A stretch of DNA of 48,068 nt from assembly GCF_025869515.1 (NCBI RefSeq), contig NZ_JAOZVR010000098.1:1-48068 (forward strand). The letters run 5' to 3'. The position numbers and the translations under genes are program-made. The notes below the pieces were generated by a model that did no database searches, was not told where the DNA came from, and worked only from the letters and a program-made list of their open reading frames with translations. Position 1 is the first letter of the stretch; every line of letters begins with the position of its first letter. Source of the DNA: Ferrovibrio sp. (lineage in GTDB: Bacteria; Pseudomonadota; Alphaproteobacteria; Ferrovibrionales; Ferrovibrionaceae). Shown here piece by piece: positions 12,607-21,300 of this stretch.

Positions 12607-14335
12607 GCTTAGGCCATATCAAGCAGATGCCGTACAGGCGGTCTTTGACTACTGGCAGGACAAACCAGGTAACCCGCTAGTCGATCTCGCGACTGGATGC
12701 GGCAAGAGCCTTGTCATGGCCGAGCTCATACAGCGCCTATTGACCGGCTGGCCCGATCTTCGTGTGTTGGTGGTCACCCACGTCGCAGAGCTAATCGAAC
12801 AGAATTACCTCGAGCTCCTCGGCGCATGGCCATTTGCGCCTGCCGGCATATTCTCAGCGGGGCTCGGCCGGCGCGACGCTCATTCGCGTATCTTATTCGC
12901 TGGAATCCAGACGGTCTGGAACAAGGCCGATCGCATCGGCCACGCCGACGTGTTGATGGTCGATGAATGCCACCTCATCCCGGCCAAATCAGAGACGATG
13001 TACGGTAAATTCATCTCTGATCTGTGGAATATCAACCCAGACCTAAAAATAGTTGGACTTACAGCAACCCCATTCCGCCTCGATAGCGGGAGACTTGTAG
13101 GGGATGGGACGTTATTCGATGATGCCGTCTATGAATACGGCATAGGGGACGGCATCGCTGACGGCTGGCTGGCCCCACTCTCCAGCAAGGGCACTGACAC
13201 CGGCTTTGACCTCACCGGAGTGGGACGAGTCGGCGGGGACTACAAGCAGAACGCGCTGCAGGCTGCCGTGGACAAGGAGGCGGTTACTGCCGCAGCAGTT
13301 CAGGAGATCGTCGCCAAAGGCCACAATCGTCGCTCCTGGCTCTGCTTCTGCTCCGGCGTCGAGCACGCCATCCATGTCCGTGACGAGATCCGCAGGCACG
13401 GAATCAGTTGCGAGACGGTGACGGGCGAGACTCCGAAGGAGGAGCGCCGGCGCATCATCGAGGACTTCAAGAGCTACCGCCTGCGTGCCGTCACAAACAA
13501 CTCGGTCTTGACTACCGGCTTCAATCACAAGGGTGTCGACCTCATCGCGGCCCTTCGCCCGACGCTGTCCGCGTCACTTTACCTGCAGATGATGGGGCGC
13601 GGCACAAGGCCAATCTATGCTCCCGGCATGCCGCAAGGAGACGTTGACGAACGACGTGCCGCCATCGCTGCTGGTCCGAAACCGGACTGCCTGGTTCTCG
13701 ACTTTGCCGGGCTAGTGCGCAAGCACGGGCCGGTTGACATGGTCAAACCGAAAGAGCCAGGCAAGGGACAGGGTGAGGCGCCTGTCCGCCTGTGCCCGCA
13801 GTGCGAGGAACTGGTCCACATCTCGGTCATGACCTGCCCGTGTTGCGGGCACGAGTTCCCCCCGAGTGAAGAGGTGAAATTCACCGCTCAAGCCGACATC
13901 GCCCCGATACTCAGCACTGCCGCCCCAGTCTGGCATGCCGTCACCGCCCGCACCTTCCGTCGCCATGAGAAGCCTGGCGGGCTGCCCTCTGTGCGGTGCG
14001 ACTATATGCTGGGAATGACGGCGGAGAAGGAGTGGCTGTGCCCGGAACATACAGGCTACCCCAAAGCAAAGGCCGACCGCTATTGGGCTAAGCACGGGGG
14101 CCAGCGGCCGTTCCCAAAGACAGTCGACGAGTGGATTGACCGCGTGGACGAGTTGTTCATCACGCGCGAGATCAGCCTAAAGCCGCGCCCCGGCACCAAG
14201 TACACCGACGTTAAGGATTGGCTCCCCGGCGCCGCGAACGACAACTATCCGGCCATGGGTAAGCCGCTGCAGCGTAAGCGGGTGATGAATGCGCCGACGT
14301 GGTCGGGTGATTTGGACGATTCCATACCTTTTTAG
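12596..14335 (+). CDS. SF2 DNA helicase (DEAD/DEAH type)
   Basis: The 579-residue protein begins LRPYQADAVQAVFDYW. It has a Walker A motif ATGCGKS (32-38), a DECH box (123-126), a TATPFR motif III (about 156-161) and a QMMGRGTR motif VI (331-338). All core SF2 helicase motifs are therefore present. Four cysteines in CPQC and CPCC (about 400-417) form a zinc site after the core. The C-terminal region contains the A-A-N-D-N motif. It would unwind DNA or branched intermediates in replication and recombination. The ATG at 12596 lies inside the sigma-factor gene's end. Confidence 0.9.
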   Translation: MPLELRPYQADAVQAVFDYWQDKPGNPLVDLATGCGKSLVMAELIQRLLTGWPDLRVLVVTHVAELIEQNYLELLGAWPFAPAGIFSAGLGRRDAHSRILFAGIQTVWNKADRIGHADVLMVDECHLIPAKSETMYGKFISDLWNINPDLKIVGLTATPFRLDSGRLVGDGTLFDDAVYEYGIGDGIADGWLAPLSSKGTDTGFDLTGVGRVGGDYKQNALQAAVDKEAVTAAAVQEIVAKGHNRRSWLCFCSGVEHAIHVRDEIRRHGISCETVTGETPKEERRRIIEDFKSYRLRAVTNNSVLTTGFNHKGVDLIAALRPTLSASLYLQMMGRGTRPIYAPGMPQGDVDERRAAIAAGPKPDCLVLDFAGLVRKHGPVDMVKPKEPGKGQGEAPVRLCPQCEELVHISVMTCPCCGHEFPPSEEVKFTAQADIAPILSTAAPVWHAVTARTFRRHEKPGGLPSVRCDYMLGMTAEKEWLCPEHTGYPKAKADRYWAKHGGQRPFPKTVDEWIDRVDELFITREISLKPRPGTKYTDVKDWLPGAANDNYPAMGKPLQRKRVMNAPTWSGDLDDSIPF

Positions 14336-14389
14336 GCCGCGCCATACGCGAAGCCGCATAACCCGGAAATATACTCATAGGGGTATAGA

Positions 14390-15772
14390 ATGAACCCAAC
14401 CGTCATCATCGGCGACGCGCGCCTGTATCATGCGGATTGCCGCGATGTGCTGCGCAGCCTGCCGGACAACTCCGTTGATAGTTGCGTCTGCGACCCTCCC
14501 TATGCGCTGGTGTCGATCGTCAAGCGGTTCGCCAATAGCCCGCGCAGTGAGGCGACGGAAAACACCGAAAACCCATATGGCCGTACTGGGCGCGGGTTCA
14601 TGGGCCAGAAGTGGGACAACGGTGAAACTGCCTTCGCCACCGAGTTCTGGGCTGAAGTCCTGCGGGTGCTCAAGCCGGGGGGGCACGTCGTCGCGTTCTC
14701 GGGCACGCGCACCTATCACCGCATGGCTGTCGCGATCGAGGATGCTGGTTTTGAGATCAGGGACCGCATCAGGTTCGAACAGTCATTCGACACCAAATAT
14801 GGCCCGCTACTCGACAGCATGAATGATGAGCAGCGCGGGGCGCTCCTGGAGTTGCTGAACGACTATTGCGACGGCGGCTCGGAACTGGCGTGGGAATACG
14901 GGTCGGGGTTTCCGAAGAGTCACAATCAACCTGGTGGATATGGAACAGCGCTGAAACCGGCATACGAGCCTATCTGCCTCGCCCGCAAGCCGCTCATCAG
15001 CACCGTGGCCGCCAATCTGGCGCTGCACGGCACTGGGGCGATCAATATTGATGGGTGCCGGGTTGAGGGTGAGTTCGTCAGCGGCTGGTCTAAGTCCGGC
15101 AGCAAGGAGTCCGAAAATGGTTCGATGAGCGGAAAGAACTACGCTCGACCGGCTAAGCCAGACTCATCATCAGGCCGCTGGCCCGCCAACATCGTCCACG
15201 ACGGCAGCGATGAGGTTGTGGCGGCGTTTCCCGACAGCAAGTCCGGGGTTGAGACTGCCGCCCGTGGCACGGGCGGCATATGGTCGGGTGTTAGCAACGC
15301 GCCGTGCGGCCCTCAATATGGAGACTCAGGCTCCGCCGCCCGCTTTTTCTATGCCGCCAAGGCCAGCCGCGCCGACCGTGAGCAGGGGTTGGATGGGTTC
15401 ACGAAAGGCGTAACAAGCGACGGCCGGGCCGTCGCTGCTGACAACGCATATCAGCGCGGCGCTACCGAACGCGCCAACACCCACCCAACCGTCAAGCCCA
15501 CCAGCCTCATGCAGTGGCTGTGCCGGCTGGTCACTCCTCCCGGCGGTGTTGTGCTGGATCCGTTCATGGGCTCGGGCAGCACCGGTAAGGCTGCGCTCTT
15601 AGAGGGCTTCCGGTTCATCGGCTGCGAGCGCGAGGACGAGTACATGCCGATCGCCGAGGCACGCATTCGCTGGGCTCTCGACGAGATGGCGCCGAAGCCT
15701 GCCGCCGACAACGACAACAGCCCGCAACTCTCGCTCTTTGGTGCGGCTCCAGCGCAAGCAGGTGCGGCATGA
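14390..15772 (+). CDS. DNA methyltransferase (N6-adenine or N4-cytosine, beta class)
   Basis: The catalytic DPPY is at residues 35-38 and the S-adenosylmethionine-binding motif DPFMGSGSTGKAA lies near residue 387. With the catalytic motif before the cofactor motif, this is the beta class. A target-recognition region fills the long middle section. No cognate restriction enzyme is adjacent, so it is an orphan methylase. It may protect phage DNA from host restriction or mark it for regulation. The length of 460 residues is ordinary for the class. It sits between the helicase and DUF6511-like genes, 54 bases after the helicase stop. Confidence 0.92.
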   Translation: MNPTVIIGDARLYHADCRDVLRSLPDNSVDSCVCDPPYALVSIVKRFANSPRSEATENTENPYGRTGRGFMGQKWDNGETAFATEFWAEVLRVLKPGGHVVAFSGTRTYHRMAVAIEDAGFEIRDRIRFEQSFDTKYGPLLDSMNDEQRGALLELLNDYCDGGSELAWEYGSGFPKSHNQPGGYGTALKPAYEPICLARKPLISTVAANLALHGTGAINIDGCRVEGEFVSGWSKSGSKESENGSMSGKNYARPAKPDSSSGRWPANIVHDGSDEVVAAFPDSKSGVETAARGTGGIWSGVSNAPCGPQYGDSGSAARFFYAAKASRADREQGLDGFTKGVTSDGRAVAADNAYQRGATERANTHPTVKPTSLMQWLCRLVTPPGGVVLDPFMGSGSTGKAALLEGFRFIGCEREDEYMPIAEARIRWALDEMAPKPAADNDNSPQLSLFGAAPAQAGAA

Positions 15773-16158
15773 CCCAACCCCCCTCCACACACCCCGACCC
15801 CACCCGCCGCCTCGGCAACTACCTGGTCTGCGCCGTCTGCGCCCGACCCGGCACCGGTCACGGATGGGCGCCGCCACCTACGTGGGGCAGCCAGCCGCCC
15901 ATAGCGTGGCTGTGTGACGACCCGGCCTGCGTTCAAATTGCAAAGGACACCTACAGCATGCGTCAGGAACAGTTCGCCCGGGTGGATAGCCTGGCTTCGG
16001 GGCAGGGCGGTGAGGCGGCCGGGGCGTATCTCGATGAGATCGGGAAGTCCGACATGGCCGAGCTTGCCGAGGAAGAGTGGTTCGAGTTCTGCCGTCGGAT
16101 GATCGCGGGGTATCGGGTGGCGTTGACTACGAGTCTCGCGAACGAAAGTCCGTTCTGA
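15769..16158 (+). CDS. Small cysteine-containing phage protein (DUF6511-like)
   Basis: The 129-residue protein has CAVC (residues 21-24) and then a late C-DDPAC pair (about 49-54), with GHGWAPP between. The C-terminal half is an acidic helix region (DSLASGQGGEAAGAYLDEI, EEWFEFCRRMIAGYR). This matches my recollection of a zinc-type domain in phage proteins labelled DUF6511, but I am not certain of that label. The ATG overlaps the methylase stop by four bases. The function is unknown. Confidence 0.6.
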   Translation: MTQPPSTHPDPTRRLGNYLVCAVCARPGTGHGWAPPPTWGSQPPIAWLCDDPACVQIAKDTYSMRQEQFARVDSLASGQGGEAAGAYLDEIGKSDMAELAEEEWFEFCRRMIAGYRVALTTSLANESPF

Positions 16159-16694
16159 TGGGTGGCAAACGCAAGCTGATGCCGCAAGGGCTTCGATTCA
16201 ATGTGCTTCGCCGAGACGAGTTTCGTTGCACCTATTGTGGCAGGGAGTCGCCAGAGGTGGTTCTGCACGTCGACCACGTCAAAGCCGCCGCTCTCGGCGG
16301 GACCGATGATATGGGCAATCTGACCACGTCATGTTCAGAGTGCAACCAAGGAAAAGGTGTGAAGGATGTAGATGTGTCACCGCGTGAACGTGGTTCTCTG
16401 GATGGCCTGATTGGCATGTATGGGCACAGCTTGGACGCCGATGGCAAAATCCACTGGCAGTTCAAGGTAATTAGATCAGTAGGTAATGACGCATATGCAG
16501 TTCAGCTTTTTTCATGGATATGCGGCGCGCCCACAGATGTGAAGATCATCGATACCGAAGTCCTCAGATCTTCGACATGCAGGCTTTATGGGACGCGGCA
16601 GGCATGGATGGCCGCCGCTGATTTAGCCACTGACTGGGTCGAGCGTCGCGCCCATCTCCCCGATCTTCTGCCTATTGCCAGGAGCGCAGCATGA
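16158..16694 (+). CDS. HNH endonuclease (mid-operon)
   Basis: The 178-residue protein contains a full HNH domain in its first 70 residues: CTYC (24-27), VDHV with His40, Asn54 and a CSEC pair (59-62) ending NQGKG. The remaining 110 residues resemble no domain I know. It begins on the last base of the previous stop and its end overlaps the primase gene by four bases. That tight fit is unusual for a recently inserted homing endonuclease; if it once arrived as a mobile gene, it has since settled into the operon. Middle codons are more AT-rich than in the neighbours. Confidence 0.85.
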   Translation: MGGKRKLMPQGLRFNVLRRDEFRCTYCGRESPEVVLHVDHVKAAALGGTDDMGNLTTSCSECNQGKGVKDVDVSPRERGSLDGLIGMYGHSLDADGKIHWQFKVIRSVGNDAYAVQLFSWICGAPTDVKIIDTEVLRSSTCRLYGTRQAWMAAADLATDWVERRAHLPDLLPIARSAA

Positions 16695-19003
16695 CTCCCC
16701 ACGAACTTGCAATCTCATATGCCGAAATGGGTTGGCCGTGCTTCCCATGCAGATCAGCGCCGGAAGAGGTGACGGACACATCCACCGGAGAGGTTATCCT
16801 GGCAAAAGAGAAAACGCCAAATACTCCAAACGGCTTTAAGGGGGCTACAACTAGCCGACGTATTCTGGATATTTGGTTCCTAGAGCGCTACCCGTGCGCC
16901 ATGGTCGGTATTCCGACAGGGGAAAAGATCGGCGCGTGGGTCCTCGACGTAGATGTCGATCCTGATAAGGGAATTGACGGCTATAAGACGCTCGCGGCTC
17001 TTGAGGCCGAGCACGCCCCCCTGCCGGACACGCGCCGGGTGCGGACACCACGCGGAGGCACCCACCACTACTTCAAATACACCGGGCCGGTGAGGAACCG
17101 CGGCGCCCTCGGTGCTGGCCTGGATATTCGTGGAAATGGCGGATTCTGTATTTCGGCTGGATCCGTCATGGCCGACGGCCGGTCCTACGAGTGGATCAAC
17201 CCCGACGCGCCCATCCTGGACGCGCCGCAGTGGCTGCTCGACATCGTGGTGCGCAAGCCAGCACCCGCAGTGGCTGCCCAGCCTCATGTCGGCCCCTATG
17301 CCAACGATGCCTATGTCGAGGCGGCGATCGACCGCATTCTGTCCGAACTCTCGTCAGAGCCGCCTGGCAACCGCAATAATGCCCTGAACGATGCGGCCTT
17401 CGCTGTCGGCACGTTCGTCGGTGCTGGAGCCATTCAGGAATCCAGCGCTCGCGGCTGGCTGGAGGATATCGCCCGGCAGTGGCCTAACTTCCCGAAGTCC
17501 AATGGCACCATCAGCAATGGCCTAAAGGCTGGCATTCTGCAGCCCCGCAGCATACCGGAACCCCGCGCCGCTCGTGATGAGGGCACGCCGGAACTCGACG
17601 CCGCGCTGATCGTGCAGAACACGCTTGCGAAGATCCGCGAACGCAACCTGGCGACCATCGCCGAGGAGCGTGCCATCGACACGCCCCGCCCCCCCGCCAA
17701 GCTCGACATCGAGCCGCTGGAGGCATTCACACGCCCCGGCGGACTCATCGAAGACATGGTGGATTGGATCGTATCGTCATCGGAATCCCCGTGCCGTCCT
17801 TTGGCACTGGCGGGCGTGCTGCCGCTGCTCGCGGCCCTGATGGGTTCGCGCTACAGCACCGGAACGCGCGACACGCGGCCCAACATCTACACCGTGGCGC
17901 TCGCCGGTTCCGGGTTCGGCAAGGATCACGCCCGCAGCCAGATCAAGCGCTTGTTTATGCCGGAGGTGTCACACGATGTATTCGCCCTGTACGGCGGGCC
18001 GGCGCGCATCATGTCGGCCTCGGCGCTGCGTGAGTCCCTGGAAAAACATAACTCCATCATCTGTCAGATTGATGAGTTCGGTGGCTTCATCCGCAACATC
18101 ACCGATCGACGGGCGGGATCGCATCAGCAGGCTATTTCAGCCGACCTACGCGACTACTACAGTGCCAGCGCCACCTATTTCGAGGGGGCGGCATACCGAG
18201 GGGCGCCGGCCAAGAAGATCTACAACCCAGTGCTGTGCCTGCATGGCACGTCCACGCCGGAGCAATTCTGGTCCGCGCTGTCCTCCGCCTCGGCAGAGGA
18301 CGGCCTATTGCCGCGCTTTCTGCTGTTTCATGTCACGGACAAGCCAAAACCGGCAGCGCCCGCCCGTGAGGTGGTGGACGTTCCGACGTTCATCCTCGAG
18401 CGCATGGCGTTGCTGGCCGGCATAGACGTGGCCAGCAAGCGGGGCTTGGGGCGCGTCATGGCAGACGCTGGACAGGTGCCGCACAAGGTCATCCGCATTC
18501 CCTGGGATGACGCAGCCACGGCAGCATTCGAGCGCTTGCGGCTGCAGCTTGAGGAGGCGGAGAACACCGTCTCTGCCGAGGTACAGCCCTTCGTGCGCCG
18601 CGTTGCAGAGAACACGGTCAAGCTGGCCATGATAGCGGCTGCGGGCACTAATCCCGGCCAGCCGTGCATAACGGGGCGCATGATGGATTGGGCCGGGCGG
18701 CTCGCGTGGACATGTGCGTCCACGATGATATCGCAGGGCGAGCAGTACCTGTCAGACACCTTGCGCGAGGCTAACTACAAGCGCATCGGGGCTATTGTAA
18801 AAAGAGCAGGCAAGGCGGGCATCCCCCGCGGCAAACTAATCCAGTCCTTGCGCGGCGTGGATACACGGCAGCGAGAAGAAATAATCAAGGACATGGTGGA
18901 GGCGGGCACGCTCCTTGAGGAAGTCAAAATGCCAGGTCCGAAGGGCGGGCGGCCCACCAAAATGCTGTTTTGGGTCGACGAGATAATGGACCGGGCCGCA
19001 TAA
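16691..19003 (+). CDS. Primase-polymerase fused to DUF3987 helicase-like domain
   Basis: This is a 770-residue replication protein. The N-terminal primase-polymerase domain shows DVDVD (86-90), GGTHHYF (122-128) and GLDIRG (143-148), the core acidic and glycine-rich motifs of this fold. From about residue 350 there is a DUF3987 region with a P-loop-like GSGFGKDHAR near 405-414 and a CQIDEFGGF Walker B-like strand. The C-terminus (about 695-760) looks like a winged-helix tail (YKRIGAIVKRAGKAGIPRG). Together this can prime and unwind DNA at the phage origin. An iteron-rich AT region follows directly. Confidence 0.9.
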   Translation: MTPHELAISYAEMGWPCFPCRSAPEEVTDTSTGEVILAKEKTPNTPNGFKGATTSRRILDIWFLERYPCAMVGIPTGEKIGAWVLDVDVDPDKGIDGYKTLAALEAEHAPLPDTRRVRTPRGGTHHYFKYTGPVRNRGALGAGLDIRGNGGFCISAGSVMADGRSYEWINPDAPILDAPQWLLDIVVRKPAPAVAAQPHVGPYANDAYVEAAIDRILSELSSEPPGNRNNALNDAAFAVGTFVGAGAIQESSARGWLEDIARQWPNFPKSNGTISNGLKAGILQPRSIPEPRAARDEGTPELDAALIVQNTLAKIRERNLATIAEERAIDTPRPPAKLDIEPLEAFTRPGGLIEDMVDWIVSSSESPCRPLALAGVLPLLAALMGSRYSTGTRDTRPNIYTVALAGSGFGKDHARSQIKRLFMPEVSHDVFALYGGPARIMSASALRESLEKHNSIICQIDEFGGFIRNITDRRAGSHQQAISADLRDYYSASATYFEGAAYRGAPAKKIYNPVLCLHGTSTPEQFWSALSSASAEDGLLPRFLLFHVTDKPKPAAPAREVVDVPTFILERMALLAGIDVASKRGLGRVMADAGQVPHKVIRIPWDDAATAAFERLRLQLEEAENTVSAEVQPFVRRVAENTVKLAMIAAAGTNPGQPCITGRMMDWAGRLAWTCASTMISQGEQYLSDTLREANYKRIGAIVKRAGKAGIPRGKLIQSLRGVDTRQREEIIKDMVEAGTLLEEVKMPGPKGGRPTKMLFWVDEIMDRAA

Positions 19004-19028
19004 AAGCCCCCCGGTTCCCGCGCATCTC

Positions 19029-19168
19029 GAAACTGGTTTCTAGCGATACACGAAACCTCGGGAGGAGGTTTCAAGCAACTAGAAACCTCCTCCAAAAACT
19101 GAAAACCTCATTCAAAATTCTATACTGAAATCAATATCTTAATACTCTATATATAGGTTTATAGGTTT
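19029..19168. other. Candidate replication origin: AAACCT iterons and AT-rich DNA
   Basis: The hexamer AAACCT occurs six times in 116 bases, three times on each strand: plus at 19053, 19083 and 19103, minus at 19066, 19155 and 19163. A perfect 12-base stem, GGAGGAGGTTTC/GAAACCTCCTCC (19061-19072 and 19082-19093), contains two copies. AT-rich sequence from about 19110 to 19200 is unlike anything else in the window and would melt easily. It lies just after the primase-helicase gene, a classic place for an origin. A terminator or regulatory role for the hairpin is the main alternative. Confidence 0.55.
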
Positions 19169-19210
19169 TAGTTAAGTGTATAGTAGATTCAGTAGTTTTC
19201 GTCTGATTCA

Positions 19211-19232
19211 GGGGGTCTATATAAGGACCCCC
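19211..19232. other. Inverted repeat GGGGGTC-n8-GACCCCC
   Basis: A seven-base perfect stem with the loop TATATAAG lies 45 bases ahead of the VRR-NUC gene. No T-run follows, so it is not a standard terminator. It may be a protein-binding palindrome, or the TATATAAG may form part of a promoter. Confidence 0.35.
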
Positions 19233-19276
19233 GTGCTTAACCCCACAACCTTGGACCAACCCCAGGACCGCACCCC

Positions 19277-19765
19277 ATGCCCCGCACCATCACCCGCCGC
19301 AAGACCACCACGACGGCGAACGGCACGAAGGTGGTGACGTTGCGCAAGGTCGAGGCGCCCGATCTCGAATGGCGCCTGCAGGCGGCAAGTGTGCGCCGGC
19401 TTCGGGCCCGGCACGACTACGACCTGGAGTTCACCCTCGCCGGTGACTTCGCGGCAGGCCGTCGCAGCCCGCAGGAGGCAACCAAGGCCAAGGCGACCGG
19501 CCTGACGCCCGGGGACCCCGATCTGCGCGTGTACGCAGCCAACGGCCGGCTGCTCATGATCGAGCTCAAGGCGAAAAGCGGCAAGCCTAGCGACGACCAA
19601 CTTGAACGGCATGCCCTGCTCATCGGGTTCGGCTACATGGTGGTGACGATCCACGCCAGCACTGAAGACGAATGCGCGGACCTCGTCGAGGCGACCGTCG
19701 AGGAGTGGCTGGCGATGGGCGGTGTGGTGGCGAATGATGGCGAGCCCTGCCGACTGGCCGCATAA
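19277..19765 (+). CDS. VRR-NUC domain nuclease (Holliday-junction-resolvase-like)
   Basis: The 162-residue protein has the PD-(D/E)XK core of VRR-NUC enzymes: GDPD at residues 79-82, IELKAKSGKPSDDQ with Glu96, Lys98 and Gln108, and the following helix and GYMVVTI strand. The N-terminal 25 residues are basic and disordered. Such phage proteins cut branched DNA or act as resolvases. Its place after the primase and putative origin fits a role in resolving replication or packaging intermediates. No upstream Shine-Dalgarno sequence is clear; the ATG at 19277 is the first good start. Confidence 0.8.
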   Translation: MPRTITRRKTTTTANGTKVVTLRKVEAPDLEWRLQAASVRRLRARHDYDLEFTLAGDFAAGRRSPQEATKAKATGLTPGDPDLRVYAANGRLLMIELKAKSGKPSDDQLERHALLIGFGYMVVTIHASTEDECADLVEATVEEWLAMGGVVANDGEPCRLAA

Positions 19766-19861
19766 CAATATTTCACCCGACCAGTAGCGCCGCGGCCAGA
19801 ATAAAGCCAATTACACTACATGCAGTACAGCGCACACCCATCATCCACCAAGGAGCCAGCC

Positions 19862-20635
19862 GTGTGTGCTGACAACGACAACAACGCCGAGAAGTGGACC
19901 GACGACGATCGCGCCAAGGCCAGTGCCGCACACGCCTCGTACCGTGCCGGGCTTGCCGCCACACGTAAGGCTGAGGCGAAAGCGTGTCGCCGAGCCGGGG
20001 CGCCAGCCCGTCATCGGCAGATACTCGGCGATGGATGGGACGGCAAAGCGGACAACGACAACATCGGCTGGCCGCTCGCCAAGGCGCTGAAGGCTGACGG
20101 CAAGGAGCATCTGCTGCGAGCCGCGATGGAATACCGGCGCATTGAGGCAAGCGCGAATAGCGGATCACAGCTTGGCGGCACGGCGCTGGGGCTGGAGCCT
20201 GTACGGCTTGACCAAAAGACGTGGGTTAACCGCGAGGGCGAGGTGGTTACCAAGGGCGAGCGCAAGCTGACGTCAGCCGCGTATGCCGACGTAGCCCCGA
20301 CGCAGGCCGGACGGCAGACGGAAGGCATGATGCGGCCCGCACAACCGGCGCCGAAGCCGTGGAATGGCGATGCCAAGGTAAACGCCATGATCGACGACAA
20401 GGACAGGTTGGCGCGCCTGCGTGGCGTTCTCGGACCCATGGTAGACGCTTTCGAGGATGCCGTGTTGTCAGGACGTACGCTTGAGGATATCGGTCGCGGA
20501 GTTGGTCGTGCGTCGAGCAAGTCAAGCGCCGCCCCGGCCGGAAAGGCGATCGTGATCATGGCGCTGTATGTCGTCGCCTCCGAACTTCAACGTATCCGCA
20601 TGGACGAGGCGGCTCCGTCGCTACGCGCAGCGTAG
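19862..20635 (+). CDS. Unknown protein with helical N-terminus (257 aa from GTG)
   Basis: AAGGAG lies eight bases before the GTG at 19862, which supports this start over the ATG at 19820. The protein has two D-N-D-N motifs (near residues 4 and 60). It has a charged helical N-terminus (DDDRAKASAAHASYRAGLAAT), a middle with EYRRIEASANSGSQLGG and a C-terminal helix-rich domain (DRLARLRGVLGPMVDAF, IVIMALYVVASELQRI). The C-terminal domain may bind DNA, with GRTLEDIGRGVGRAS as a possible helix-turn-helix. It is the last gene of the rightward early/middle region. It could be a late regulator, but this is only by position. Confidence 0.6.
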   Translation: MCADNDNNAEKWTDDDRAKASAAHASYRAGLAATRKAEAKACRRAGAPARHRQILGDGWDGKADNDNIGWPLAKALKADGKEHLLRAAMEYRRIEASANSGSQLGGTALGLEPVRLDQKTWVNREGEVVTKGERKLTSAAYADVAPTQAGRQTEGMMRPAQPAPKPWNGDAKVNAMIDDKDRLARLRGVLGPMVDAFEDAVLSGRTLEDIGRGVGRASSKSSAAPAGKAIVIMALYVVASELQRIRMDEAAPSLRAA

Positions 20636-20681
20636 TTGGTCCGACCAAATTGGGGCCGGAAGCGGGTATATGTAGGAGGAC

Positions 20682-20765
20682 ATGCAGCCTCCGACGAGAT
20701 TGAGGCGTCTGCGTCGAGCACGCGAGCCAACGGGCAGCCAATACTACGACCCGCCTCATACCTAA
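20682..20765 (+). CDS. Possible micropeptide (27 aa)
   Basis: AGGAGGAC stands just before an ATG at 20682, a much better ribosome binding site than most in this stretch. The encoded peptide is MQPPTRLRRLRRAREPTG and nine more residues, very basic at the start. It could be a real small basic peptide or a chance start. It is kept because of the ribosome binding site only. Confidence 0.25.
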   Translation: MQPPTRLRRLRRAREPTGSQYYDPPHT

Positions 20766-20905
20766 TAGACGCAGTGAGCCACGGCGATATGTTCGTCATG
20801 CAGTACCTGGGTCTACCCATCACCGCTGGCGCCTCCTCTCGCCGCGGTGACTGCGCCGGCCTCCCTGCGTTCGCGAGTGTGGTCGAGGCCGGCGCGTTTA
20901 GGATT

Positions 20906-20928
20906 GCATCCCGCCATGTGCGGGATGC
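20906..20928. other. Perfect 9-base stem-loop
   Basis: GCATCCCGC (20906-20914) pairs with GCGGGATGC (20920-20928) around the loop CATGT. An ATG in the loop could be a start codon held in the structure. No T-run follows. It may be part of a structured transcript that runs into the tRNA cluster. Confidence 0.45.
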
Positions 20929-21220
20929 GCATTCGAGGTCGTCACGTTGGCGACTTCAGCGAAGTAGGCTCCGATCCCTGCCGTCCGCAAGGATTCAGGC
21001 ATATCAACGCGTGACAACACGGTGCATCCGGTGGCGTGGCCACAATACCGGATGTGGAGCCATCGATTCAAGCGTGGAGCGCCGCGAGCGGCGGAAGCTG
21101 GTGGTTCGTCACTGGCTGGCAAGCCCGAAGCCACACCGGCCCTAGCGTGGGCCGGGAACAGCGGCGGTTATTTTGGAGGCGGACATGACAGACGATAGTC
21201 GACCGCTACCCACGACCTAT

Positions 21221-21296
21221 CAGGGCGTGGCGCAGTTGGTAGCGTGCCGGTTTTGGAAACCGGAAGCCGCGGGTTCGAGTCCTGCCGACCTGACCA
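21221..21296 (+). tRNA. tRNA-Pro (anticodon UGG)
   Basis: A full cloverleaf can be drawn. The acceptor is CAGGGCG/CGACCTG with one mismatch, the D-stem GCGC/GCGT, the anticodon stem CCGGT/ACCGG with loop TTTGGAA, and the T-arm GCGGG-TTCGAGT-CCTGC. Discriminator A and an encoded CCA follow (21293-21296). The anticodon at 21254-21256 is TGG, reading proline CCA codons, which are rare in GC-rich genomes. Encoded CCA is typical of bacterial and many phage tRNAs. Confidence 0.85.
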
Positions 21297-21300
21297 TTTA

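Larger units (their letters stand above)
20636..21220. other. Stretch without a confident gene, hairpin-containing
   Basis: These 585 bases contain no frame with both a good start and convincing composition. Open frames exist but switch partway. One from an ATG at 20790 looks coding for about 40 codons, and a second in another frame gives MCGMRIRGRHVGDFSEVG, followed by a GTG-started frame (21011-21145) that overlaps its stop. This may be a decayed or frameshifted gene. A 9-base stem-loop lies at 20906-20928 and TTGGT-CCG-ACCAA directly after the preceding gene. The segment leads into the tRNA genes. Confidence 0.4.

Noticed and set aside
20636..21145. Plus-strand frame of 169 codons starting with TTG
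   Set aside because: The start lies right at the previous stop, the composition changes partway, and arginine-serine-rich parts look non-coding. It is described as an unassigned stretch instead.
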